NCBI GenBank assembly: GCA_016296485.1
Contig: JAEDJF010000053.1
Location: forward strand, 1-9,927
Direction: 5' to 3'
DNA length: 9,927 nucleotides
Source of the DNA: Oscillospiraceae bacterium
Lineage (GTDB): Bacteria > Bacillota > Clostridia > Oscillospirales > Ruminococcaceae
A program made the position numbers and the translations under genes. Below are positions 1-5,254 of this stretch, one piece after another. The notes beneath the pieces are model-generated. The model was given only the letters and a program-made list of their open reading frames with translations. It was not told where the DNA came from and ran no database searches. How positions within the stretch are numbered: position 1 is the first letter of the stretch; each line of letters opens with the position of its first letter.

Positions 1-301
1 CCTCTTTAACAGCTTTCGGAACATTGTCAACGATCTCTTTGGACTCTTTAAGGCCAAGACCGGTGATCTCTTTAACAACTTTGATAACGTTCATTTTGGT
101 CTCGCCAGCACCGGTGAGAACAACATCCCAGCTGTCTTTGGTTGCAGCAGCAGGAGCAGCAGCGGCAGCACCGGCAACAACAACGGGAGCGTCAGCGGAA
201 ACGCCGAATTCCTCGCAGATTGCGTTTTTGAGTTCGTTTACTTCAAGAATGGAGAGACCTTTGATCTCTTCTACAATGTTCATGATTTTTTCAGAAGCCA
301 T
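1..301 (-). CDS. rplL: 50S ribosomal protein L7/L12 (3'-truncated by window edge)
   Basis: This protein forms the dimeric stalk of the large ribosomal subunit, attached through L10, and recruits and stimulates the translational GTPases. The first 100 residues are present; the remaining 20-25 lie beyond the left edge. The N-terminal dimerisation segment (about residues 1-30) is followed by an Ala-rich hinge (about 43-53, GAAAAAPAAA) and the C-terminal domain with the hallmark NVIKVVKEITGLGLKESKEI (about 70-90). The ATG at 301-299 is preceded by a strong site (plus strand ACCTCCTG at 311-318). It follows rplJ after a 54-base gap with no visible promoter or terminator, so it should share the rplJ transcript. 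A well-spaced own ribosome binding site fits the higher dosage of L12 relative to L10. Confidence 0.97.
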   Translation of the reverse strand, partial: MASEKIMNIVEEIKGLSILEVNELKNAICEEFGVSADAPVVVAGAAAAAPAAATKDSWDVVLTGAGETKMNVIKVVKEITGLGLKESKEIVDNVPKAVKE

Positions 302-355
302 AGTAGTTTTACCTCCTGTAATGATTTAAAATAGATTATTGTTTTGATTTGATGA

Positions 356-874
356 TTAGGCAGCTTCGCCTTCATCTCCGCCGTTTTTCTCAACGATTTC
401 GTTAAGAGCAATAGCGATACCCTTGATCGGGCTTGCAAGAGCGCAAACGAGAGCGGTAAGAAGACCCTCTTTGCTCGGGAGTTTGGAAAGCTCCATGACC
501 TCTGCTTCGGTCATGATTTCACCGTCCATAAATCCGCATTTTACAGAGAACTTACCTTTGGAATCGTCTGCGAATTTGCCAAGGATTTTTGCGGGAGCGA
601 TGGGGTCATCGTTGGAAAGAGCAAGAGCGGTGCTTCCGGAAAGGTAAGCGTCAAGTCCTTCGTAACCTGCTTCCTTAGCTGCAAAATGAAGAATGGAGTT
701 TTTGATAACGGTGTACTCGACGCCGGCCTCACGAAGTTCGCGACGAAGTTTGGTATCGTCGGCAACGTTGATTCCGATGTAGTCTACGAGAACGCCCGCC
801 TGAGCATTTTTAAGTTTTTCAACGAGCTCAACAACAGCATCTTTCTTTGCTTGCAAGATTTTTTCACTGGGCAT
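356..874 (-). CDS. rplJ: 50S ribosomal protein L10
   Basis: L10 anchors L7/L12 dimers to the ribosomal stalk base. The 172-residue length is normal. The N-terminal rRNA-binding domain is recognisable from the early Lys-rich helix, the DYIGINVADDTKLRRELREA segment (about 31-50) and the EYTVIKNS stretch. The C-terminal helix that carries L12 dimers, after about residue 135, ends in an acidic Gly/Glu/Ala tail. The ATG at 874-872 has AGGAGGTGA upstream (complement of 882-890). In most bacteria rplJ follows rplA in the same operon. Here it opens its own transcript, with a consensus promoter and an L10-type leader immediately upstream. The L10(L12)4 complex should repress its own synthesis through that leader. 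Confidence 0.97.
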   Translation of the reverse strand: MPSEKILQAKKDAVVELVEKLKNAQAGVLVDYIGINVADDTKLRRELREAGVEYTVIKNSILHFAAKEAGYEGLDAYLSGSTALALSNDDPIAPAKILGKFADDSKGKFSVKCGFMDGEIMTEAEVMELSKLPSKEGLLTALVCALASPIKGIAIALNEIVEKNGGDEGEAA

Positions 875-904
875 TAAAATTCACCTCCTGCATTGTGATG
901 GGAG

Positions 905-1040
905 CTGAACAAAAAGAAAAGCTCCCTCCGCGTGCCGTGGAAGGAGCGTAATAATCTTGATTAAAACACCTCATCCTCGGCAGGCCGGCTCATTATGAAG
1001 CCATTTAAACGCATTAGCGCACCTGCTGTCTTTGGACAGC
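905..1040 (-). promoter_or_regulatory. L10 ribosomal protein leader (autoregulatory RNA)
   Basis: The 5' leader of the rplJ-rplL mRNA matches the Firmicutes L10 leader family (Rfam L10_leader). Read on the minus strand it begins with a GCTGTC-CAAA-GACAGC hairpin near 1040-1025. It continues with AGCAGGTGCG (about 1027-1018), which pairs through GCAGG with CCTGC in CCTGCCGAGG (about 983-974), enclosing a small GGCT/AGCC hairpin. These AAAGACAGCAGGTGC and CCTGCCGAGGA blocks are the conserved part of the family. An intrinsic terminator follows before the rplJ start, so binding of the L10-L12 complex is expected to favour premature termination. The motif match is seen directly; the mechanism is known for the family in Bacillus. 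Confidence 0.93.
911..946 (-). terminator. Attenuator terminator in the rplJ leader
   Basis: On the minus strand GCTCCTTCC (946-938) pairs with GGAGGGAGC (929-921), 9 pairs including one G-U, followed by TTTTCTTTTT (920-911). It lies between the L10 aptamer and the rplJ ribosome binding site, so it is the regulated stop of the L10 leader rather than the end of an operon. Confidence 0.88.
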
Positions 1041-1046
1041 GTTAAT

Positions 1047-1075
1047 ATTATATATTATCAAATATATAAAGTCAA
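1047..1075 (-). promoter_or_regulatory. Housekeeping promoter of rplJ-rplL
   Basis: On the minus strand the -35 is TTGACT (1075-1070) and the -10 is a perfect TATAAT (1052-1047), with a 17-base spacer. Predicted start is near 1040, exactly where the L10 leader RNA begins. The -35 lies 24 bases past the stop codon of the upstream DacF-like gene. No terminator is visible between them, so readthrough could add to this transcript. Confidence 0.9.
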
Positions 1076-1098
1076 GAGTTTTTTAAAATTATTTTAGA

Positions 1099-2427
1099 TT
1101 AAAGCCGCTTTTTTCTCTTGAAATTGCCGTATTTTCTGTGGTTGTAGTTCCTTATTATCATAAGCGCGATATAAAGCGCAATAAGAATGAATATTACGAT
1201 TACAATAAACTTGAACCAGAAGGAGTGGGTCATATCGGAAAAATTCTTGAGTCCGCTGAGAAGCTCGCTCTGCTCGACGGATTCCGCCGCCACGAGGGGA
1301 ACGGAGCCGATTACTTCGCCCGCGAGAACAAGGTTCATTTTTCCGATTTCCTCGCCCTTCTCAATGGGCGCTTCGACGGATTCGGGAACGTCGTATTCGT
1401 AAGTTATGGAAGATACTTCAGTGTCAACGGGAAGAAGCGTACGGAAGCTTTCGCCGATCATAAGCTGGAGATGGTCTTTTTTCCAGGCAAGCTCGAGCCC
1501 GACCTCCGCAACCTGAGAACCGGCTTCAACAATAGTTTTGATTTCAAACTCGGTAAACGCCCACATATAAAGATTTTTGGCGTCAACAAGCGCAAGATTG
1601 TAGCCGTTGTCGAGTTCGTAGGGAGCGCCGAGGTTTATCTGGTAATACGCGAAGCCCTCGTATTCGGCGTAGGAAGCGACGTTACGTCCGATTTCGGGAG
1701 TATAGCCGGATTTGATGCCGATGACAGGGGAGTAATAATGAATGTTTCCGTTGATGAGAAGTCCGTTATAGGTGTTCCAAACGAGCTTTTTATGGGTGTC
1801 CGTCGCCTCGCAGATATAGGAGGTTTTTGAAACGGTCTCGCGGAATTTTTCGAGCCCCATAGCGTACTTACATATCAGATACATATCGTAAGCGGTGGTG
1901 TAGTTGGCGGTGTCGTGAAGTCCGTGGCAGTTGCTGAAATTGGTGTTCTTTGCGCCGATTTCGACGGCTTTTTGATTCATAAGTTCAACGAAAGCGTCCT
2001 GGCTTCCGGCGATGAGCTTTGCAAGAATCATCGCCGCGTCGTAGCCGGAAGCGATGACGAGGTCGTTAAAAAGCTCCTCGGCGGTGAAGGTGTTGCCGGA
2101 AACCATTCCGGTGGAAATTATTCCGTTGTTGCGGTTATCGTAAAGGAAGTTTTGAATGTTCATGTCGTAGGTCGCGAGAGCGTCCCAGCCGCCTGCGGCA
2201 TCAATATTTTCTATTACGACGATTGCGGTCATAACCTGGGTAAGCTCAAGCGGGTACATACGCTGGTCCGCGTTTTGCTCGTAGAGCACGTTTCCGTCGG
2301 CGTCCACGAGATACACAGCCTCCGAATATACGTCAAAGGACGGGTTGTATTTCATTTCGGCGAACGCGCCGACACCCATTGAAAGGACAAAGATGAGAGC
2401 CAAAACAAGAGAAACTAATTTTTTCAT
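1099..2427 (-). CDS. DacF-like S11 D-alanyl-D-alanine carboxypeptidase relative with replaced catalytic motifs
   Basis: The layout is that of a low-molecular-weight penicillin-binding protein of peptidase family S11. It has a signal peptide (about 1-23, ending AFA), a transpeptidase-fold domain (about 30-290), a beta-rich PBP5_C-like domain (about 295-385) and a C-terminal membrane anchor (about 403-425) followed by a basic tail. Family landmarks such as VMTAIVVIENI, NCHGLHDTANYTTAYDM and GIKSGYTPEIG are clear. However, the nucleophile motif SxxK, normally in a PASxTK context, reads PLELTQ (ELTQ at 61-64), so Ser and Lys are Glu and Gln. SxN reads SGY (127-129). Only the third motif survives, as KSG (239-241). 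Active members trim the terminal D-Ala of peptidoglycan stem peptides; this one is predicted not to. A wall-binding or scaffolding role is inference. The ATG at 2427 has a GGAGG site (complement of 2433-2437). The frame is intact for 442 codons. Confidence 0.9.
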   Translation of the reverse strand: MKKLVSLVLALIFVLSMGVGAFAEMKYNPSFDVYSEAVYLVDADGNVLYEQNADQRMYPLELTQVMTAIVVIENIDAAGGWDALATYDMNIQNFLYDNRNNGIISTGMVSGNTFTAEELFNDLVIASGYDAAMILAKLIAGSQDAFVELMNQKAVEIGAKNTNFSNCHGLHDTANYTTAYDMYLICKYAMGLEKFRETVSKTSYICEATDTHKKLVWNTYNGLLINGNIHYYSPVIGIKSGYTPEIGRNVASYAEYEGFAYYQINLGAPYELDNGYNLALVDAKNLYMWAFTEFEIKTIVEAGSQVAEVGLELAWKKDHLQLMIGESFRTLLPVDTEVSSITYEYDVPESVEAPIEKGEEIGKMNLVLAGEVIGSVPLVAAESVEQSELLSGLKNFSDMTHSFWFKFIVIVIFILIALYIALMIIRNYNHRKYGNFKRKKRL

Positions 2428-2463
2428 AACTTCCTCCGAAACTTTATAGAAATTGCAGGCAAA

Positions 2464-2492
2464 AGTATATAATAAGAAAAAAATATTGCTAA
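2464..2492 (-). promoter_or_regulatory. Probable promoter of the DacF-like gene
   Basis: On the minus strand TTAGCA (2492-2487) and TATACT (2469-2464) are separated by 17 bases, 37 bases before the start codon. The -35 is weak. It shares its -35 bases with the divergent promoter proposed for the phosphoesterase gene. Confidence 0.45.
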
Positions 2493-2515
2493 ACAGCCCA
2501 TTTGTTTGTTATACT
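2486..2515 (+). promoter_or_regulatory. Probable promoter of the phosphoesterase-like gene
   Basis: TTGCTA (2486-2491) and TATACT (2510-2515) are separated by 18 bases. The 5' UTR would be about 115 bases and very AT-rich, without a hairpin I can support. The -35 overlaps that of the divergent promoter on the other strand. Confidence 0.4.
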
Positions 2516-2635
2516 GTTATTATAGCAAAAAAAGGAGTATAATGGAATAGTCTAATTATTAAATTTATTCCTTATATTTATAAAATTAAACATTTATTAA
2601 TTTTTATCCGGCATATTTTGCTTTGGAGGCATACG

Positions 2636-3316
2636 ATGATATACATAACAGGTGACACCCACGGCGATATAAGCAAATTCAAATCTCCCGCAATGCGGAA
2701 ACTAAAGAAGGACGACTGCGTCATCGTGTGCGGCGACTTCGGTTTCGTTTGGGACGGTTCCGGGGAGGAACTAAACAATCTCAAATGGCTTTCTAAACGC
2801 AAGTATAAAATACTTTTTGTCGAGGGCGCTCATGAAAATTTCGAGATGCTCAATAAATATCCTAAAGTGGACTTTATGGGCGGCAGGGCGAGACAGGTAG
2901 CTGAAAACATATATCAGCTTATGCGCGGCGAAATTTTTGAGATTGACGGAAAAAAGGTTTTTGCCTTTGGCGGCGGCGACGACGAGGAGCTCGACCTTAT
3001 GGATATAAGAGAATGCCCCGAATTTACCCGCCTTCCGGAGGAAGCGGAGTGTGCTCATTCACGGGAAAATCTTGAAAAAGCCGGTCAGAAAGTGGACTAT
3101 ATAGTGACCTACGACGTGGGCTTCAAGCTTCGGAGCATGCTCAAAATGGAGAGCAACTGCTTCAACAACCTCCACGCTTACCTCAACGAAGTGGCAAACT
3201 CGTGCTCATTTGAAAAGTGGTACTTCGGCTGCTTCCATATGGATAAAAGAATACCGCCGAAGTATTACGGAGTATATAAAAATCTGTACGACGCGGAAAC
3301 GGGAAAAGAAATCTGA
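2636..3316 (+). CDS. Calcineurin-like metallophosphoesterase family protein with degenerate metal site
   Basis: This 226-residue protein follows the pattern of the short clostridial metallophosphoesterases that begin MIYxTGDTHGD. Retained motifs are GDTHGD (6-11, Asp7 and His9), GDFG (33-36, Asp34) and a Gly-rich GGGDD (112-116) in the usual place. Three others are altered. GNHE is GAHE (64-67), losing the catalytic/metal Asn. The expected TH motif is TYD (158-160), replacing His with Tyr. GHxH is GCFH (198-201), with Cys for the first His. A normal di-metal centre is therefore unlikely, though one metal or a nucleotide might still bind. I chose the ATG at 2636 because GGAGG (2625-2629) sits 6 bases upstream; an in-frame TTG at 2618 lacks a site. 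Its stop lies 3 bases before the -35 of the mntP promoter. Substrate unknown. Confidence 0.85.
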   Translation: MIYITGDTHGDISKFKSPAMRKLKKDDCVIVCGDFGFVWDGSGEELNNLKWLSKRKYKILFVEGAHENFEMLNKYPKVDFMGGRARQVAENIYQLMRGEIFEIDGKKVFAFGGGDDEELDLMDIRECPEFTRLPEEAECAHSRENLEKAGQKVDYIVTYDVGFKLRSMLKMESNCFNNLHAYLNEVANSCSFEKWYFGCFHMDKRIPPKYYGVYKNLYDAETGKEI

Positions 3317-3319
3317 CGG

Positions 3320-3348
3320 TTGACATTGCGCGCCGCAGGTGATAGAAT
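3320..3348 (+). promoter_or_regulatory. Promoter of the riboswitch-mntP transcript
   Basis: A perfect -35 TTGACA (3320-3325) and a -10 TAGAAT (3343-3348) are spaced by 17 bases. The predicted start at about 3354-3355 coincides with the 5' edge of the riboswitch P1 helix. Confidence 0.85.
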
Positions 3349-3353
3349 ATATT

Positions 3354-3444
3354 GGAATAAGGGAGTAGTCGGCGCTTAAAAAAGCGCAGCATTACCAACA
3401 TACTGGAGAAATCCTGGTATTGCTTTAATTGATGAGACTTATCC
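3354..3444 (+). promoter_or_regulatory. yybP-ykoY manganese riboswitch
   Basis: The two signature segments are present: AAGGGAGTAG (from 3359) and CCAACATACTGG (about 3394-3405), in the arrangement of the yybP-ykoY family. That family senses Mn2+ at the junction of two stacked helices. A GGCGCTT/AAGCGC hairpin lies between the segments. P1 can form from ATAAG (3357-3361), with GG just outside it, paired to CTTATCC (3438-3444). The 3' strand of P1 is also part of the 5' arm of the downstream terminator, so ligand-stabilised P1 would block termination. The gene controlled is mntP, a Mn2+ exporter, which fits a riboswitch that is ON at high Mn2+. Confidence 0.93.
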
Positions 3445-3479
3445 GCATAGAATTTATGCGGATAAGTCTTTTATTTTTT
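3435..3479 (+). terminator. Riboswitch expression-platform terminator
   Basis: A 15-bp perfect stem (3435-3449 with 3455-3469, five-base loop) is followed by a T-rich run to 3479, ending 18 bases before the mntP start. Bases 3438-3444 belong both to this stem and to riboswitch P1, making the two structures mutually exclusive. Confidence 0.92.
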
Positions 3480-3497
3480 ACTCGGAGGTTAATACAA

Positions 3498-4055
3498 ATG
3501 TCGTTAGTGGAACTTTTTTTGATTGGGCTTAGCCTTTCTATGGACGCCTTTGCGGTTTCTATTTGTAAAGGGCTTTCCGTTGGGGAGATAAAGCCGAAGC
3601 ATATGATCCTTGCCGGAGCGTGGTTCGGCGGGTTCCAGGCGCTTATGCCGCTCATAGGGTATTTTCTCGGCTCGACATTTGAGCAGTACGTCACAAACTA
3701 TGACCACTGGGTGGCTTTCGCGCTTCTGGCGGTTATCGGCGGAAGTATGATAAAAGAATCAAGGGATAAGGACAGCGACCAGAACGCCTCCTTTGCGTTT
3801 ATGACAATGCTCGTGCTCGCCGTCGCGACGAGCATTGATGCCCTCGCCGTCGGAATAACTTTTGCGTTTCTTAAAGTAAATATCATCGCTGCGGTCTCTA
3901 TTATCGGCGTTACCACCTTTGCCTGCTCTGCGGCGGGAATAAAAATCGGAAGCGTTTTCGGGATCAAATATAAATCCAAAGCTGAGCTTTTCGGCGGAAT
4001 AGTGCTTATTGCACTCGGAACAAAAATACTCATAGAGCATTTATTCTTTAGCTGA
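3498..4055 (+). CDS. mntP: Manganese efflux pump MntP
   Basis: MntP exports Mn2+ across the cytoplasmic membrane and protects against manganese excess. The 185-residue protein has the two related halves of the family, each with a characteristic acidic membrane motif: SMDAFAVSICKG (14-25, Asp16) and SIDALAVG (112-119, Asp114). It has about six hydrophobic segments with a polar loop (about 86-99) between the halves. FGGFQALMPLIGYFLG (43-58) is also typical of Firmicutes members. The ATG at 3498 follows CGGAGG (3483-3488). The frame stays open upstream, but that stretch is the riboswitch terminator, so an earlier start is not credible. Expression should be induced by Mn2+ through the yybP-ykoY element directly upstream. 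Confidence 0.95.
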   Translation: MSLVELFLIGLSLSMDAFAVSICKGLSVGEIKPKHMILAGAWFGGFQALMPLIGYFLGSTFEQYVTNYDHWVAFALLAVIGGSMIKESRDKDSDQNASFAFMTMLVLAVATSIDALAVGITFAFLKVNIIAAVSIIGVTTFACSAAGIKIGSVFGIKYKSKAELFGGIVLIALGTKILIEHLFFS

Positions 4056-4110
4056 AAACGGCTTGATTACGGAATTTAATTGCTGTAAAGTGAAATAGCG
4101 TTACATAAGA

Positions 4111-4146
4111 AACGGGGACGGAAATGAAATTCCGTCCCCGTTTTTT
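4111..4146 (+). terminator. Terminator after mntP
   Basis: AACGGGGACGGAA (4111-4123) pairs with TTCCGTCCCCGTT (4130-4142), followed by six T (4141-4146). spo0A converges from the right and ends at 4168. Read on the minus strand, the same stem is followed by TTTCTTATG, so it may partly terminate spo0A as well. Confidence 0.92.
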
Positions 4147-4167
4147 GGAAAGAGGCTTTATATGTCA

Positions 4168-4950
4168 TCATGCTGTTTTCATGCTGACTCTTAACTTGTC
4201 GGCGATAAGGGCGATAAATTCGCTGTTGGTTGGTTTGCCCTTGCCGCTGTGAATGGTGTAGCCGAAATAGGAGTTGAGCACGTCCACGTCGCCACGGTCC
4301 CAGGCAACTTCAATGGCGTGTCTTATAGCTCTTTCAACCCTTGAGGAGGTGGTGTCGTGCTTTTTTGCAACGGACGGATATAGACATTTCGTAACGGAGT
4401 TCATAATGTCAATATCCTCCACAGCCATCAGAATCGCCTCACGGAGATAGTGGTAACCTTTGATATGCGCCGGAACTCCAATCTGATGTATAATGTCGGT
4501 TATTACTACCTCAAGATTTGAGCTGTCGGCATCCGTGGTTATAGGGGCGGTGCTCAAAACGGAATTTTTGATGCTTCCTGCCCAAAGACTGTTCATTCTT
4601 TCAGCGAGCACGGAAAAATCAATAGGCTTAATGAAACAGTACGCAGCTCCGCTTGAAAGCAGCTCGCGCTCAAGAATACCGCTGTCAGCAGGAACGATTG
4701 CCATAAAAATCGGAAGAGTGTCGTTCAGCTTCTCTCTGCACTGTTTGATAACGCCTATCATATCGATGTTCGGCATAAATGCGTTGCAAAGAACAATGTC
4801 CGGCTTGCGTATCAAAATGGAATCCACAAGCTCGCGTCCGTCTTTGTTTGCAATTGCGGTTATGAAACCTTTGGAAGTAAGGGCGTCCGCGCAGGAACGG
4901 CAAAATTCCTCCTCGTCATCAGAAATTAAAACTTTGATCTTTTTCTCCAT
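4168..4950 (-). CDS. spo0A: Spo0A sporulation master regulator with Asn at the phosphoacceptor position
   Basis: Spo0A is the response regulator that commits Firmicutes to sporulation; phosphorylation of its receiver normally frees the C-terminal domain to bind 0A boxes. The 260-residue protein has a receiver (about 4-120), a linker and a highly conserved effector domain (about 150-255). The latter contains IGVPAHIKGYHYLREAI, SRVERAIRHAIEVAW and KPTNSEFIALIADKLR, nearly identical to the B. subtilis protein as I recall it. In the receiver the acidic pair (Asp11, Asp12) and the Lys of IKP (Lys108) are present, but the phosphorylated Asp of LDxxMP is Asn56 (codon AAC, context LCNAFMP). The conserved Thr region reads IFMAIVPADS, without an obvious Thr. 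Start at ATG 4950, with GGAGAAGG upstream and the usual MEKKIKVLISDD N-terminus. It follows spoIVB, the standard order, but a terminator and its own promoter separate them. Confidence 0.95.
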   Translation of the reverse strand: MEKKIKVLISDDEEEFCRSCADALTSKGFITAIANKDGRELVDSILIRKPDIVLCNAFMPNIDMIGVIKQCREKLNDTLPIFMAIVPADSGILERELLSSGAAYCFIKPIDFSVLAERMNSLWAGSIKNSVLSTAPITTDADSSNLEVVITDIIHQIGVPAHIKGYHYLREAILMAVEDIDIMNSVTKCLYPSVAKKHDTTSSRVERAIRHAIEVAWDRGDVDVLNSYFGYTIHSGKGKPTNSEFIALIADKLRVSMKTA

Positions 4951-5056
4951 GTTTTCCGCCTTCTCCGCACAAATAAATTTAAGTAATTCTGTCAAAACCC
5001 GCTGTGCGGAACGGGTTAAAACAGTAATTTGGGAATTTTTGTAACCCATTGGCTAA

Positions 5057-5084
5057 ATTATACCATTAATTTCCATTAAGTCAA
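5057..5084 (-). promoter_or_regulatory. Promoter of spo0A
   Basis: On the minus strand TTGACT (5084-5079) and TATAAT (5062-5057) have a 16-base spacer. Predicted start is near 5050, giving a 5' UTR of about 100 bases. That UTR contains a six-pair hairpin (AACCCG at 4996-5001 with CGGGTT at 5012-5017). The hexamers are sigma-A-like; I saw no convincing sigma-H promoter. Confidence 0.82.
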
Positions 5085-5202
5085 GAGATTTACAGAAAAT
5101 TACATTTATTTTGTTCGTAGAAAAATGCCTTGGATTTTTGTGCTATATGTAAAAATTTAGCAATAAACCGTAAAACGCCGGTTTGCATAGTTTGCTTGAA
5201 CG

Positions 5203-5240
5203 AATAAAAACAAAATAAATGAGCCTCCGAAGGGAGGCTC
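5203..5240 (-). terminator. Terminator after spoIVB
   Basis: On the minus strand GAGCCTCC (5240-5233) pairs with GGAGGCTC (5228-5221) across a four-base loop. It is followed by a T-rich tract from 5220 downwards (ATTTATTTTGTTTTTATT). It lies 14 bases past the spoIVB stop and separates spoIVB from the spo0A promoter. A second, weaker hairpin (5165-5184) lies further into the 5050-5220 gap; nothing coding is seen there. Confidence 0.88.
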
Positions 5241-5254
5241 GTTTACCTTTTTGA

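Noticed and set aside
1138..1830. Long open frame antisense to the DacF-like gene
   Set aside because: It is a shadow of a real coding sequence, with no ribosome binding site or recognisable domain.
2541..2549. Tiny ORF ATGGAATAG behind AGGAG upstream of the phosphoesterase gene
   Set aside because: Two codons in an AT-rich UTR give too little to distinguish a regulatory uORF from chance.
3429..3497. In-frame upstream extension of mntP
   Set aside because: It would translate through the riboswitch terminator stem; the ATG at 3498 has its own GGAGG.
4990..4996. TGTCAAA, one mismatch from a Spo0A box, in the spo0A 5' UTR
   Set aside because: A single 7-base near-match in AT-rich DNA, downstream of the predicted start, is expected by chance; there is no second box nearby.
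4951..5049. In-frame N-terminal extension of spo0A from an ATG at 5049
   Set aside because: The ATG sits at the predicted transcription start without a ribosome binding site, and the extra 33 residues are absent from the family; the ATG at 4950 gives the standard N-terminus.
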